Assembly: GCF_000331245.1 (NCBI RefSeq)
Contig: NZ_ANFZ01000009.1
Span: forward strand, 186,001 to 250,000
DNA: 64,000 bases
DNA from: Blastomonas sp. AAP53
GTDB taxonomy: Bacteria > Pseudomonadota > Alphaproteobacteria > Sphingomonadales > Sphingomonadaceae
Direction: 5' to 3'
Positions 1 through 7,661 of the stretch are shown piece after piece (the first letter of the stretch is position 1; the number at the start of each line of letters is the position of its first letter). A program made the position numbers and the translations under genes. The notes below the pieces were generated by a model. It ran no database searches. It worked only from the letters and a program-made list of their open reading frames with translations, and was not told where the DNA came from.

Positions 1-164
1 CAGCTGCCAGCTGCCCACCACCACCGGGCCAGGCGCAGCTCTCGCTGGCGGATATCAGCGATGATCTCCGCGCGTTTCCGCAGGCCCATCGCAGCATGCC
101 GCTGGACACCGCGTTCGCGCTGGTGATGACATTGCGCTACCCTTGCCAGCGGGAGGTAAAGTGA
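1..164 (+). CDS. small secreted Rap1a/Tai-like protein (3' end only)
   Basis: The reading frame is open from the window edge to a TGA at 162-164, giving about 53 C-terminal residues, so the start lies outside the window. It carries an SCPP motif, then a D-x-x-D-D-L-R-x-F stretch and a C-terminal R-Y-P-C-Q-R. The next gene downstream has the same order: SCPP, then D-E-L-R-D-Y-L, then K-Y-P-C-K-K. The two are therefore tandem paralogues. The paired cysteines (SCPP and YPC) and the spacing resemble the C-terminal half of Rap1a/Tai-type periplasmic immunity-like proteins, a fold common in proteobacterial small secreted proteins without any proven immunity role. The family link is inference from motif layout. 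Confidence 0.6.
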   Translation, partial: AASCPPPPGQAQLSLADISDDLRAFPQAHRSMPLDTAFALVMTLRYPCQREVK

Positions 165-227
165 AGTCATCGGGCATTCATCTGGCAATGCTAGGCGGAC
201 ATAGACACGCCTTCGGGAGGGACGGGC

Positions 228-611
228 ATGAGGATTGGAACAAGGCTGATAGTGTTGGGCATGGCGACGGTCATGCTGACCGCTACGGCATCCGAAATGA
301 CGGTGGCGCAGTTTCTGCAAGCTGCGAAAAAGGCAGAGAGCCTTGGCCCTGCCGCGATCCTGTCCAGCGATGTTCGCGCGTTGCGTACTGAAACACAGCG
401 GGTACGCGACCTGTATATCGCCGATATCACGAAGCAGAAAAAGGCGGGCGGCGCGCAACACAGCTGCCCACCGGCCGATAACCGGCCCAAGATGACCGGC
501 GACGAGCTTCGCGATTATCTCACCAGCCTCAGCCCCGCTGCCCAGAAGCAGCCGTTTCGCGTGGCGGTCTATAATCTGATGAAGAAGAAATATCCCTGCA
601 AAAAGGGGTGA
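228..611 (+). CDS. small secreted protein, Rap1a/Tai-like paralogue
   Basis: 127 residues. The start follows a strong GGGAGG ribosome-binding site. Residues 1-22 form a signal peptide, so the mature protein should be periplasmic. The middle (about 30-75) is a helical, Lys/Ala-rich segment. The C-terminal half has an SCPP motif near residue 80 and ends in KKKYPCKKG; these two Cys probably form a disulfide. The upstream partial gene ends with the same motif pair 63 bases before this start, so the two form a tandem duplication, probably co-transcribed. The arrangement recalls Rap1a/Tai-family proteins, named for type VI secretion immunity, but no toxin or secretion gene is nearby. Function is unknown. 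Confidence 0.75.
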   Translation: MRIGTRLIVLGMATVMLTATASEMTVAQFLQAAKKAESLGPAAILSSDVRALRTETQRVRDLYIADITKQKKAGGAQHSCPPADNRPKMTGDELRDYLTSLSPAAQKQPFRVAVYNLMKKKYPCKKG

Positions 612-625
612 GCGGGCTGTCCGGG

Positions 626-663
626 CTGCCCCTCCCGCCGGTCAGGCCAGCAGGAGGGGGCAG
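626..663. terminator. hairpin between convergent genes
   Basis: CTGCCCCTCC at 626-635 pairs with GGAGGGGGCAG at 653-663 across a 17-base loop. It sits exactly between the 3' ends of two convergent genes. Neither side has a T-run, so it is a stable hairpin that may stop or stabilise both transcripts rather than a textbook intrinsic terminator. Confidence 0.45.
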
Positions 664-668
664 AACGC

Positions 669-1646
669 TCAGGCCGCGAGGAAACCTTCCAGACGGCCGC
701 GAATGATGGCCTCTGCCTCGCGCATGATCCGGTCGATCAACTCCTTGCAGGTCGGAATGTCGTGGATCAGTCCGGCGACCATGCCGCAGCTCCACGCGCC
801 TGCATCCATGTCGCCTTCCATCATGATGCGCGGATAGACACCGGCTACCTGCTCGATGATGTCGGTGAATTGCAGATCCTTGCCCTTTTCACGCTCGATC
901 AGCAGCAGCCGTTCGACAGCCTCGTTGGTCATCACGCGCTCGGTGTTGCGCAGCGGGCGCATCACCAGCCGGGTGTCGAGTTCGGACGCTGCCACGATCG
1001 CCTGCTTCACATTTTCGTGCACTGGGGCTTCCTGGGTGGCAATGAAGCGGGTGCCCATGTTGATCCCGTCTGCCCCCATGGCGAGCGAGGCGACCAGCGA
1101 GCGCGCATCGGCCTGTCCGCCCGAAGCGACGAAGGGAATGTCCAGCTCATCTGCGGCGCGCGGCAGCAGGATCATGTTGGGCACATCGTCTTCGCCAGGA
1201 TGTCCGCCGCACTCGAATCCGTCGACCGACACCGCATCACAGCCGATTGCCTGTGCCTTCAGCGCATGGCGCACGCTGGTGCACTTGTGGATCACCTTGA
1301 CGCCGGCTTCCTTGAGATAGGGCAGCACGGATTGCGGATTGTTCCCGGCGGTTTCCACGGCAGTGACGCCATTTTCGATGATCGCACGGACATAGCCGGG
1401 ATAATCGGGCGCTGTCAGCACCGGCAGGAAGGTGAGGTTGACGCCGAACGGCTTGTCGGTCAGCGCCTTGCACTTCTTGATCTCGGCATCGAGGTCCGCA
1501 GGTGTCTTCTGCGTCAGTCCGGTGATGATGCCCAGGCCCCCGGCGTTCGATACCGCTGCGGCCAGCTCGGCAAAGCCGACATAATGCATTCCGCCCTGAA
1601 TGATCGGGTGTTCGATGCCAAACAGTTCGGTGATCCGGGTCTTCAT
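669..1646 (-). CDS. NAD(P)H-dependent flavin oxidoreductase, nitronate monooxygenase family
   Basis: 325 residues, normal length for the 2-nitropropane dioxygenase/nitronate monooxygenase TIM-barrel family, which binds FMN. The N-terminus has the family opening H-P-I-I-Q-G-G-M. The middle has D-G-F-E-C-G-G-H, the flavin-phosphate region is A-S-G-G, and G-A-D-G-I-N-M-G-T-R-F follows. These proteins oxidise nitronates or act as flavin-dependent enoyl reductases in lipid catabolism; the substrate here cannot be read. AGGAG lies 8 bases before the ATG. The gene is 40 bases downstream of a thioesterase on the same strand, so the two are probably one operon. That pairing suggests acyl-CoA or odd-fatty-acid metabolism rather than nitroalkane detoxification (inference). 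Confidence 0.88.
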   Translation of the reverse strand: MKTRITELFGIEHPIIQGGMHYVGFAELAAAVSNAGGLGIITGLTQKTPADLDAEIKKCKALTDKPFGVNLTFLPVLTAPDYPGYVRAIIENGVTAVETAGNNPQSVLPYLKEAGVKVIHKCTSVRHALKAQAIGCDAVSVDGFECGGHPGEDDVPNMILLPRAADELDIPFVASGGQADARSLVASLAMGADGINMGTRFIATQEAPVHENVKQAIVAASELDTRLVMRPLRNTERVMTNEAVERLLLIEREKGKDLQFTDIIEQVAGVYPRIMMEGDMDAGAWSCGMVAGLIHDIPTCKELIDRIMREAEAIIRGRLEGFLAA

Positions 1647-1686
1647 GGGGTGCTCTCCTGATTGTCTTTTGTGATTGGCAAAGGGG

Positions 1687-2460
1687 TCAGACGAACAGCG
1701 CGACGCTCTGCATCGCGGCCATCACCGGCTCCAGTCGGCTGTTCCACACGGTCATGTACTGGCTCGATGCACCATGGTGTGCATGGTGGGTCACCGATTC
1801 GAGAAGCCACCAGCCATTGTCGGTCTCCGGCGCGTCGGTGAGCATGTTGACCTGCCAGTTCATGCTGCTGATCGGTCCGGCAGCGTCCATCAGTCCCATG
1901 GCAGAGGGGGGCAGGCCATCGCCGATGCACATCAGCTCGGTCATCGGATCAAGCCCGTCGCGCGCGGCAAAGCGGTGCCAGTTGGCGAGCCTGGGCGTGT
2001 TCATGCCCAGTTCCAGCCGCTTTTCGGGATATTCCATCTGCGAGGTAAAGAATTCGGGCGGACCGCTGCGCGTTGCGCCTTCCGCGGGCGGGGGTGACAC
2101 ATCGGGACGGTGCACGCCTTCAAACTCGATTCGGCTCTCGCGCTTGCTCATGAAGATGAAGGTGCCGATGAAACCCAGGCCTTCCTCGCTGCGAATCTTC
2201 ACCTCGACAAAGGCCGTGTTGCGGCCCCGGCGAAGCAGTTCGCACGAGATTGTCACTTCACCAGCCAGAGGCCCGACAAAGGCCACCTGAGCAGACCGTA
2301 GCGGCGGCGCATCCGGCACCGCCAGCCGCGCGGCGTGGTGCGCCATGGCCGACGACAGCCCGCCATAGGCGGTACGCCCCTGCATCCAGCTGCTGGGGAT
2401 GGAAACGGTCCAGCCAGTGTCGGCAGGGACGAACGAAGCAAGGGTTTCGGCGAGATTCAT
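1687..2460 (-). CDS. acyl-CoA thioesterase family protein (double hotdog)
   Basis: 257 residues, consistent with the thioesterase-like family of two fused hotdog domains (TesB-related). Residues 1-110 hold the first domain, with an M-Q-G-R-T-A-Y-G-G helix start, and the second hotdog fills about 130-257. These enzymes hydrolyse acyl-CoA to free acid and CoA in the cytoplasm. It is the upstream gene of a two-gene unit with the flavin oxidoreductase. A clear Shine-Dalgarno is missing before this ATG, so the exact start is less certain. tRNA-Val and a short untranslated stretch lie upstream. Confidence 0.8.
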   Translation of the reverse strand: MNLAETLASFVPADTGWTVSIPSSWMQGRTAYGGLSSAMAHHAARLAVPDAPPLRSAQVAFVGPLAGEVTISCELLRRGRNTAFVEVKIRSEEGLGFIGTFIFMSKRESRIEFEGVHRPDVSPPPAEGATRSGPPEFFTSQMEYPEKRLELGMNTPRLANWHRFAARDGLDPMTELMCIGDGLPPSAMGLMDAAGPISSMNWQVNMLTDAPETDNGWWLLESVTHHAHHGASSQYMTVWNSRLEPVMAAMQSVALFV

Positions 2461-2559
2461 CGCGCGATTAAGACCAGAGATTCTGCGACGAATCTACCGG
2501 AAATTTTCACCCCGGACGCTGCCGTTACGGATTGCTGATCTCAGGAAAAGGGGGAAGGC

Positions 2560-2634
2560 TGGTGGGCGTAGGAAGGATTGAACTTCCGACCCCTGCGATG
2601 TCAACACAGTGCTCTACCACTGAGCTATACGCCC
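2560..2634 (-). tRNA. tRNA-Val (GAC)
   Basis: Reading the minus strand, the acceptor GGGCGTA (2628-2634) pairs with TACGCCC. The anticodon stem CTGTG/CGCAG encloses the loop TTGACAT with anticodon GAC. The T-loop is TTCAATC. A discriminator A and an encoded CCA (2560-2562) complete the gene. Confidence 0.95.
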
Positions 2635-2754
2635 ACTCTTTAGCCTTGCTGCCGGGCCCGAAGGCTGCGGCAAGGGCGGTCCATTACAAAGAGCCTGCGC
2701 GTCGTGCAAGCAGTAAATGAAGCCGCGTCAGGTTTATCTGCTGAAAGGCGCTGC

Positions 2755-3132
2755 TCAAAGGCTCTGGGCGAAGGTGCCGCGCGCGAATACGCGATCGACT
2801 TCGAGCACCAGATCCTTGAGGTGAAACGGCTTGGAAAGCACGCGCGCGCTGGGTGCGGCCTGTTCGGCTTTCAGCGTGACCGCCGCAAATCCCGTGATGA
2901 ACATGACCTTGGTCGATGGGGAAACCTTGGCACAATGCTGCGCCAGCTCGATTCCGTCCATCTCGGGCATTACGATATCCGTCAGCAACAGATCGAAATG
3001 CTCCTCCTGCAATAAGGGCAGCGCAGCAGTGCCGCGGTCGACCGAGGTTACGGCGTAATCGGCCTTTTCGAGCGCGCGTTGCAGATAGGTTCGCATCGCC
3101 GCATCATCTTCCGCCAGCAATATGCGCAACAT
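2755..3132 (-). CDS. cpdR: single-domain response regulator CpdR
   Basis: 125 residues, a lone receiver domain with no output domain. The acidic pocket is A-E-D-D at 7-10, the phospho-acceptor is Asp52 in L-T-D-I-V-M-P-E-M-D-G, and V-M-F-I-T-G-F-A-A-V and S-K-P-F-H-L-K-D-L-V follow; the last two are hallmarks of CpdR rather than of generic CheY-like proteins. In Caulobacter, unphosphorylated CpdR recruits ClpXP to the pole to degrade CtrA and other substrates, and the CckA-ChpT phosphorelay phosphorylates it. The start is the ATG at 3132 with GGAGGG about 9 bases upstream; the frame runs open further upstream but without homology. It is transcribed divergently from the amidohydrolase gene. 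Confidence 0.9.
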   Translation of the reverse strand: MLRILLAEDDAAMRTYLQRALEKADYAVTSVDRGTAALPLLQEEHFDLLLTDIVMPEMDGIELAQHCAKVSPSTKVMFITGFAAVTLKAEQAAPSARVLSKPFHLKDLVLEVDRVFARGTFAQSL

Positions 3133-3330
3133 AGACCAATCCCTCCACCCGATGCCGTTTCCCTGTTTATGCCCAAGCCGGTTAAGATTTTCCAGCATTT
3201 CGACTAACCCTTTTCCGGCCTGCCCAATAGCAGGACACACTGAAGGTGAGGTGTGAACCGTCTGGGATGACCTTGCCTCGCATGGCAGCGGCTTTGACAC
3301 GGCCCTGCCTTTGGCGCATGTCCGTGGGCC

Positions 3331-4230
3331 ATGGAGAATTCCTTCGCAGACGATAATGCCAGTGCACGGCTGTTCAGCCTGGAAGGGCTTCTGACAGCGC
3401 GCCTGCCCGTGGTGGTGGCAGTTCCGCATGCTGGCCGCGATTATCCCGACGAAATTTTGCAGAATCTGCGGGTTGCGCCGCATATTTTGGAACGTTTGGA
3501 AGATCGCCACGCCGACATGCTGTTGCCGCAGCTTGAGGCCATGGGCTGCGTGACGCTGGTGGCCCATGCGGCGCGGGCATGGATCGACCTCAATCGCGCG
3601 CCGAGCGAAGTCGACCCGCATATGATCAGCGATGCCCCGCGCTCCGCCTTTGCCCAGCCCAGCGCCAAGGTCCGCGGTGGGCTGGGCCTGGTGCCTCGCC
3701 GATTGGCGGATCATGGCGAGCTTTGGCGGCGTCCGTTGCCTCACGCAGAGGTGGCGGCCAGGATCGCGAAAATGCACGCCCCCTATCACCAGGCGCTCGC
3801 CAGGACGCTTGGCGCGCTTCAGGCCCGATTCGGCTGCGCGTTGCTGATCGATCTGCATTCGATGCCGCCGGTCAGGCAGGAAGATATCTCGCCCTCACCG
3901 CAGATTGTGATCGGCGATCGGTACGGCAGGTCGGCAGGAGCGCGCGTGTGCGATCTGGCGATACGCACGGTGGCACGCTCGGGCTTTCAGGTCGCGCTCA
4001 ACCATCCCTATGCCGGCGGCTATGTTCTCGACCGGCACGGCAGGCCGGCGCGCAGCATTCATGCCCTGCAGGTCGAAGTTGATCGCAGCGTGTACCTCGA
4101 TGCGCAGATGCGCAATCCGGGCGATGGCATGGAGCGGGTGCGCAGTATGCTGGCAGAGCTTGTTCAGGCGCTGGCGGATGACCTCCTGCATGGAGGCAGC
4201 AGCGTCGATCTGGCCATTGCGGCAGAATAG
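3331..4230 (+). CDS. N-formylglutamate amidohydrolase family protein
   Basis: 299 residues. It carries V-P-H-A-G-R-D-Y-P near residue 32, a possible metal-binding His, then E-D-R-H-A-D-M-L, D-L-N-R-A-P-S-E-V-D-P near 85 and L-L-I-D-L-H-S-M-P-P near 170. These are the conserved blocks of the N-formylglutamate deformylase (HutG-like) zinc hydrolase family, which releases formate from N-formyl-L-glutamate at the end of histidine degradation. No hut genes are near, and many alphaproteobacterial members stand alone, so the true substrate is open. About 200 bases separate it from the divergent cpdR. The small-RNA locus follows, convergent with it. Confidence 0.85.
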   Translation: MENSFADDNASARLFSLEGLLTARLPVVVAVPHAGRDYPDEILQNLRVAPHILERLEDRHADMLLPQLEAMGCVTLVAHAARAWIDLNRAPSEVDPHMISDAPRSAFAQPSAKVRGGLGLVPRRLADHGELWRRPLPHAEVAARIAKMHAPYHQALARTLGALQARFGCALLIDLHSMPPVRQEDISPSPQIVIGDRYGRSAGARVCDLAIRTVARSGFQVALNHPYAGGYVLDRHGRPARSIHALQVEVDRSVYLDAQMRNPGDGMERVRSMLAELVQALADDLLHGGSSVDLAIAAE

Positions 4231-4250
4231 CCTCACTTGCCGTTCCCAAC

Positions 4251-4282
4251 AAAAAACCGCCTCGTGACGGATCACGAGGCGG
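4251..4282 (-). terminator. intrinsic terminator of the small RNA
   Basis: A perfect 11-bp inverted repeat, CCGCCTCGTGA (4257-4267) with TCACGAGGCGG (4272-4282) and a 4-base loop, is followed on the minus strand by TTTTTT (4251-4256). Confidence 0.9.
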
Positions 4283-4348
4283 CCAAGGTTCAGGGAGGAG
4301 GTGCACAAGTGCACCTGCCGGACCGCGAAAGGGGGGGAGCGATCCGAC
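4251..4348 (-). ncRNA. C-rich small regulatory RNA, suhB/MmgR-like
   Basis: Read on the minus strand, this intergenic stretch has every part of a trans-acting sRNA. A near-consensus promoter lies upstream. Stem-loop 1 (GGATCGC paired with GCGGTCC) presents a loop with seven consecutive C. Stem-loop 2 is a perfect GGTGCAC-TT-GTGCACC hairpin (4300-4315). A single-stranded CTCCTCCC segment (anti-Shine-Dalgarno, 4291-4300 region) follows, then an 11-bp GC-rich terminator with six T. The length is about 98 nt from the inferred transcription start near 4348. The TCCTCCCTGAACCTT stretch before the terminator resembles the Rfam suhB/MmgR (alpha-r8) family, which represses translation by masking ribosome-binding sites with Hfq. 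The family assignment is from memory of the motif. Confidence 0.72.
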
Positions 4349-4354
4349 ACCGAC

Positions 4355-4383
4355 GATATAGGGGAGATCAGGGGGGAGTTCAA
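4355..4383 (-). promoter_or_regulatory. promoter of the small RNA
   Basis: On the minus strand TTGAAC (4378-4383) and TATATC (4355-4360) are separated by exactly 17 bases, matching a sigma70-type -35/-10 pair. Transcription would start near 4348, just before the first stem-loop. Confidence 0.6.
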
Positions 4384-4501
4384 TGCCCGCAACGGCAAAA
4401 ATACGCCTGTGTGAAATATCTTGATAATGCGAGTTGATCGCAATAAGCTGCAATCGGTCATTCGGTTGGGTGGCGATGAACCTGCATTGGAAGGAGAGAA
4501 C

Positions 4502-4915
4502 ATGGGCATTTGGTGGCAAGACATGCTGGATCGGCCCGTCGACCTGGGGTCGGCCAGCTTGATGGAGGCCAGGCTGGTCGTGGCTCTGCGCATTGCCGTG
4601 TTCGCGCACAAATCCGGCGCTGACCCGGCACCGCATGTCGCGGCCCGACTTGGCAGCATCGCGCTGTCGAACCAGCTTTCGCTGGTGCTGGAGGCCATGG
4701 GCCAGGCCTGGCCTGATCCGTTCAGCGTCTCGCGCCCTTGCTGCGGCCGCCTGTCGCCCGATGAGGTGCTGTTCGTCGGCATGATGCGCAGCGCCATGCG
4801 CGGCAACCGGGCGTCTTTCGACCGCCAGACCCGCGAAATGCTGGGCGAGGATGCGCGCTGCCTGATCTACAACCTGATGTGGCAGATGGGCCGGATGGTC
4901 CCGGCTTCGGCCTAG
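4502..4915 (+). CDS. conserved hypothetical protein
   Basis: 137 residues from the ATG at 4502, chosen because GGAGAG lies 7 bases upstream; an earlier in-frame ATG exists at 4421 without such a site. The product is all-helical in appearance, starting M-G-I-W-W-Q-D-M-L. There is no signal peptide, membrane segment or known catalytic motif. Two adjacent Cys occur in R-P-C-C-G-R near residue 80. It lies between the sRNA locus (opposite strand) and the LysR gene (convergent). I do not recognise the family; it behaves like a lineage-specific cytoplasmic protein. Codon use is like its neighbours. Confidence 0.7.
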   Translation: MGIWWQDMLDRPVDLGSASLMEARLVVALRIAVFAHKSGADPAPHVAARLGSIALSNQLSLVLEAMGQAWPDPFSVSRPCCGRLSPDEVLFVGMMRSAMRGNRASFDRQTREMLGEDARCLIYNLMWQMGRMVPASA

Positions 4916-4924
4916 CCTGATCCG

Positions 4925-5824
4925 TCAGGCTGGCTCGTTGATATAGTTCCGGATGAATTCTGCAATGGCATGAAAGCCGTCGCTGAACGCGGCACCGCTG
5001 CGCCACAGCGCTGCAATCGATCGTTTCGCGTTCCATCCGGCGATATCGAGCGTCGCCACCACTTCTGCGCTCTGCGTCTCGGCCGCCATATAGCGTTCGG
5101 GCAGGAGTGCCAGGCCGATACCTGACCCCACCATCTGCCGGATGCTGTCCAGGCTGGTGCCTTCATAGTCGTGCATGATGTGGGCACCGACCTGTTCGCA
5201 GATATCGCGAGTCTGGCGATGGAAATGGTGCCGCCGATCCAGTGTCAGAAACCCTTCGCCCTTCAGTGCATCGGCGGGGATGTTCCTTTGTCCCGCCAGC
5301 GGATGATCAGGCGGCGCGATGATGAACATCCGCTCGCTGAACAGCGGCTCGATGACAATGCCCGATGCATCCACGGGCAGGGGACAGAGCATCATGTCCA
5401 GCTCGCCGCGCATCAGCTGGCGCACCTGATCGTCGGGAATGCCTTCGCGAATATGCAGGCGCAGATCGGGTTGCTGCTTGTGCAGTCCGGCGACGATCGC
5501 TGGCATCAGATAGGGACCCAATGTCGGCGTGACGCCAAAGCGCAGGGTGCCGCCGATGCCCTTGCCCGCGCGCCGGGCAAGATCGGACAGATCGCGCACC
5601 TGCACCAAAATGCCCCGCGCGCGCGCTGCAATATCACGGCCCAGGGGTGTCAGTTGCACATCGTTGCTGCTGCGATCGATCAGCGATGCTCCCAGCCTGG
5701 CCTCCAGTGTTCGCAATTGCTGGCTGAGCGTTGGCTGCGAAACGTGCACGGCGAAGGCGGCGCGGCCGAAATGGCGGTGGTCGTCCAGCGCCACCAGATA
5801 TTGCAATTGGCGTAGGCTGGGCAT
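4925..5824 (-). CDS. LysR-family regulator, OxyR-like, lacking the peroxidatic Cys
   Basis: 299 residues. The N-terminal winged helix (1-60) has the LysR signature F-G-R-A-A-F-A-V-H-V-S-Q-P-T-L-S-Q-Q-L. The effector domain aligns with OxyR, including F-L-T-L-D near 195 and T-S-L-D-S-I-R-Q-M-V-G-S-G-I-G-L-A-L-L-P. At the E. coli Cys199 position (peroxidatic) this protein has His200, while the Cys208 equivalent, Cys209, is kept with the same 9-residue spacing. It therefore cannot make the normal OxyR disulfide and may sense something else or be a constitutive regulator. ATG 5824 is chosen because GGAG lies 6-7 bases upstream; a further ATG at 5863 lacks homology. The adjacent export operon or the distant katG are possible targets (inference). 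Confidence 0.85.
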   Translation of the reverse strand: MPSLRQLQYLVALDDHRHFGRAAFAVHVSQPTLSQQLRTLEARLGASLIDRSSNDVQLTPLGRDIAARARGILVQVRDLSDLARRAGKGIGGTLRFGVTPTLGPYLMPAIVAGLHKQQPDLRLHIREGIPDDQVRQLMRGELDMMLCPLPVDASGIVIEPLFSERMFIIAPPDHPLAGQRNIPADALKGEGFLTLDRRHHFHRQTRDICEQVGAHIMHDYEGTSLDSIRQMVGSGIGLALLPERYMAAETQSAEVVATLDIAGWNAKRSIAALWRSGAAFSDGFHAIAEFIRNYINEPA

Positions 5825-6176
5825 GGCGGCTCCATTGGCTTGATAGGCGTTTACTATCGGCAAGGGGCGAGTCTTTCAAATGGAAACAATGATACATTGT
5901 GGCATATTCTTTTCATACCAAGCAGATGAGCCGGTCCCTCCCCGAACCGCTCTTGCCAAAACTGCTTGAGAGATGCCGTGGCTTGAATGGACACCCCAAA
6001 GCTGCGGATAGGGTGACGCATCGGTCCGCCGAGGTCGCAGCTTAGCCTCCGGTGCGTCACCCGACTATCTCCAGCCGGCAGGCAATGACAGCTCGCGACC
6101 AGCGCGCCAGCGACAGACAGCCGTGCCGCGACGATTGGGCGCGGGTTCCGAAGATGTTATGCGCAATGGAGCGCCA
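5825..6176. other. 352-base gene-free region with a 10-bp inverted repeat
   Basis: This region lies upstream of the LysR gene and downstream of the tolC-like gene. I see no credible coding frame. GATAGGGTGACGCA (6007-6020) faces TGCGTCACCC (6053-6062) plus CTATC (6065-6069), making a long imperfect stem with a 32-base loop and no T-run. The AT-richer part (5876-5925) probably holds the LysR-gene promoter. Confidence 0.5.
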
Positions 6177-7661
6177 TCAGGGCGCCGGGACCTGGCCGAA
6201 GTCGGCGCTCAGCCTCAACGCATCCAGATCAGCAGCCACGGCCACAAGGTCGGCACGGGCCTGCGCCAGCCGGAACTCTGCATCCAGTCGCCGAATGGCA
6301 GCATTGGCGGCGGCGTCCTCGCGCAGATTGACGAGGAAGAAGTCGCTGGCGCCAGCCTGGAACAGCCTCCGTTCGCCGGCTGCCAGCTTTTCGGCCTGGA
6401 CCTCTTCGTCGCGCGCCAACACGGCCAACCGTTCGGCGGCAGTCAGGTTGGTGGAAAGCTGCTCCACCTCGGCGATGATCTGTTCCTCGCTCTGCCGACG
6501 CCGCCATTCCAGGGCGTTGATATTGGCCTCGGTTGCTGCAACCTGACCCTTGGCGGCCCGGTTCTGCAACGGCATCGAGAAGGTAAAGCCGACGATCGCT
6601 TCGAACGGATCGCGCGAGCGCCCGCCCAGGCCCTCCTCGCCGAAATCCTTGCCCGCTTCGGCAAACAGCCGCAGCGAAGGCAGCAGGCGGTTGCGTTCCA
6701 GTTCCAGCCGGGTTTCGCCGAGCTCCAGCCGCTGCTCAATCAACTTGATATCGGGTCGCCTTGCCAGGATGGCCGCCGGATCGGTTTCACGCGCGGCAGA
6801 GATCATCGGCAGCGCACTGGGCAGCTGAGCGGGCGTTGCCACACGCGGCCTGCCATCATCGTCGCGCCAGAACAGCGACAGGCGCTGCGCTGCATTGGCC
6901 AGATCGCGTTCTGCGGCCACCAGCAGCGACTGGCGGCGCAACAGGTTCTGCTCGTTTTCAGTGAGCAGAATGGCCGCGCGCGCGCCCAGCTGGACCTGGC
7001 GGCGGATACCCTGCTGCCGATCCTGCGCCAGACCCACGAGTGAACGGTAGACCTGCACCTGCTGCCCGGCAGCGACCCATTGGCCATAGGCCTGGATCGC
7101 GCGCTGCTGGACGCCAATGGCGATGATGAGCGCATCGAGACCGGCCATGTCACGTTCGATCAGCGCGCTCTGCTGGCCAAAACGACGGTCATCGATGTAC
7201 CGATCCCGCAGCAGCGCGAATACACCGCGGACCTTCAGTTCGCCCAGCCGATCGGTGAAGCTGTAATCTTCGTAAGTCGGGAAATCTCCGCGCGAGACGC
7301 GATAACTTGCTTCCAGCTGGCCGCCATTGTTGGTCAGCGGCTGGATCGCCTTTCCCTGAAGATAGGTGCCATCATAGAAGCCCGCGACCCGCGAAAACCC
7401 TTCGCCGGTGAACAGCAGGTCAAAGGCGCCCTCGCTTGCCAGCACCCGGCCATCGGCGGCGCGGGCCATGGCCAGCGCCTCGAGGATCGCAGGTGCAAAC
7501 CGCCGCGACGATTCCAGCACTTCGGACAGCTGCAGCCCTTGCGCCGAACGTACCTGATCGGGGACCGTGAGCGGTGCGGGCAGGGACTGGGCACCGGCAG
7601 GCGCGGCCAGAGCCGCCAGCGTCGATGCCGCCAGCCCTGCCAGCAGTAATGCCTTGCGCAT
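6177..7661 (-). CDS. TolC-family outer-membrane export channel
   Basis: 494 residues with an N-terminal signal peptide ending near residue 24 (A-P-A-G-A-Q). It has the two repeated coiled helical hairpins typical of TolC-type trimeric channels, with R-R-P-D-I-K-L-I-E-Q-R-L-E-L-G-E near 310-330, the conserved outer-membrane-factor block. It forms the outer-membrane exit duct. The start ATG at 7659-7661 overlaps the stop of the upstream HlyD gene (TGATG), so translation is coupled and the three genes ABC-HlyD-TolC are one operon. The gene order and adaptor type suggest a type I-like secretion or export line. The cargo is not encoded nearby and is unknown. Confidence 0.87.
   Translation of the reverse strand: MRKALLLAGLAASTLAALAAPAGAQSLPAPLTVPDQVRSAQGLQLSEVLESSRRFAPAILEALAMARAADGRVLASEGAFDLLFTGEGFSRVAGFYDGTYLQGKAIQPLTNNGGQLEASYRVSRGDFPTYEDYSFTDRLGELKVRGVFALLRDRYIDDRRFGQQSALIERDMAGLDALIIAIGVQQRAIQAYGQWVAAGQQVQVYRSLVGLAQDRQQGIRRQVQLGARAAILLTENEQNLLRRQSLLVAAERDLANAAQRLSLFWRDDDGRPRVATPAQLPSALPMISAARETDPAAILARRPDIKLIEQRLELGETRLELERNRLLPSLRLFAEAGKDFGEEGLGGRSRDPFEAIVGFTFSMPLQNRAAKGQVAATEANINALEWRRRQSEEQIIAEVEQLSTNLTAAERLAVLARDEEVQAEKLAAGERRLFQAGASDFFLVNLREDAAANAAIRRLDAEFRLAQARADLVAVAADLDALRLSADFGQVPAP

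Noticed and set aside
2755-3858. A 367-residue version of the CpdR gene
   Set aside because: Everything before the ATG at 3132 lacks homology, overlaps the divergent amidohydrolase gene and is Arg/Pro/His-rich as expected of an antisense frame. The receiver domain starts at 3132 behind a good ribosome-binding site.
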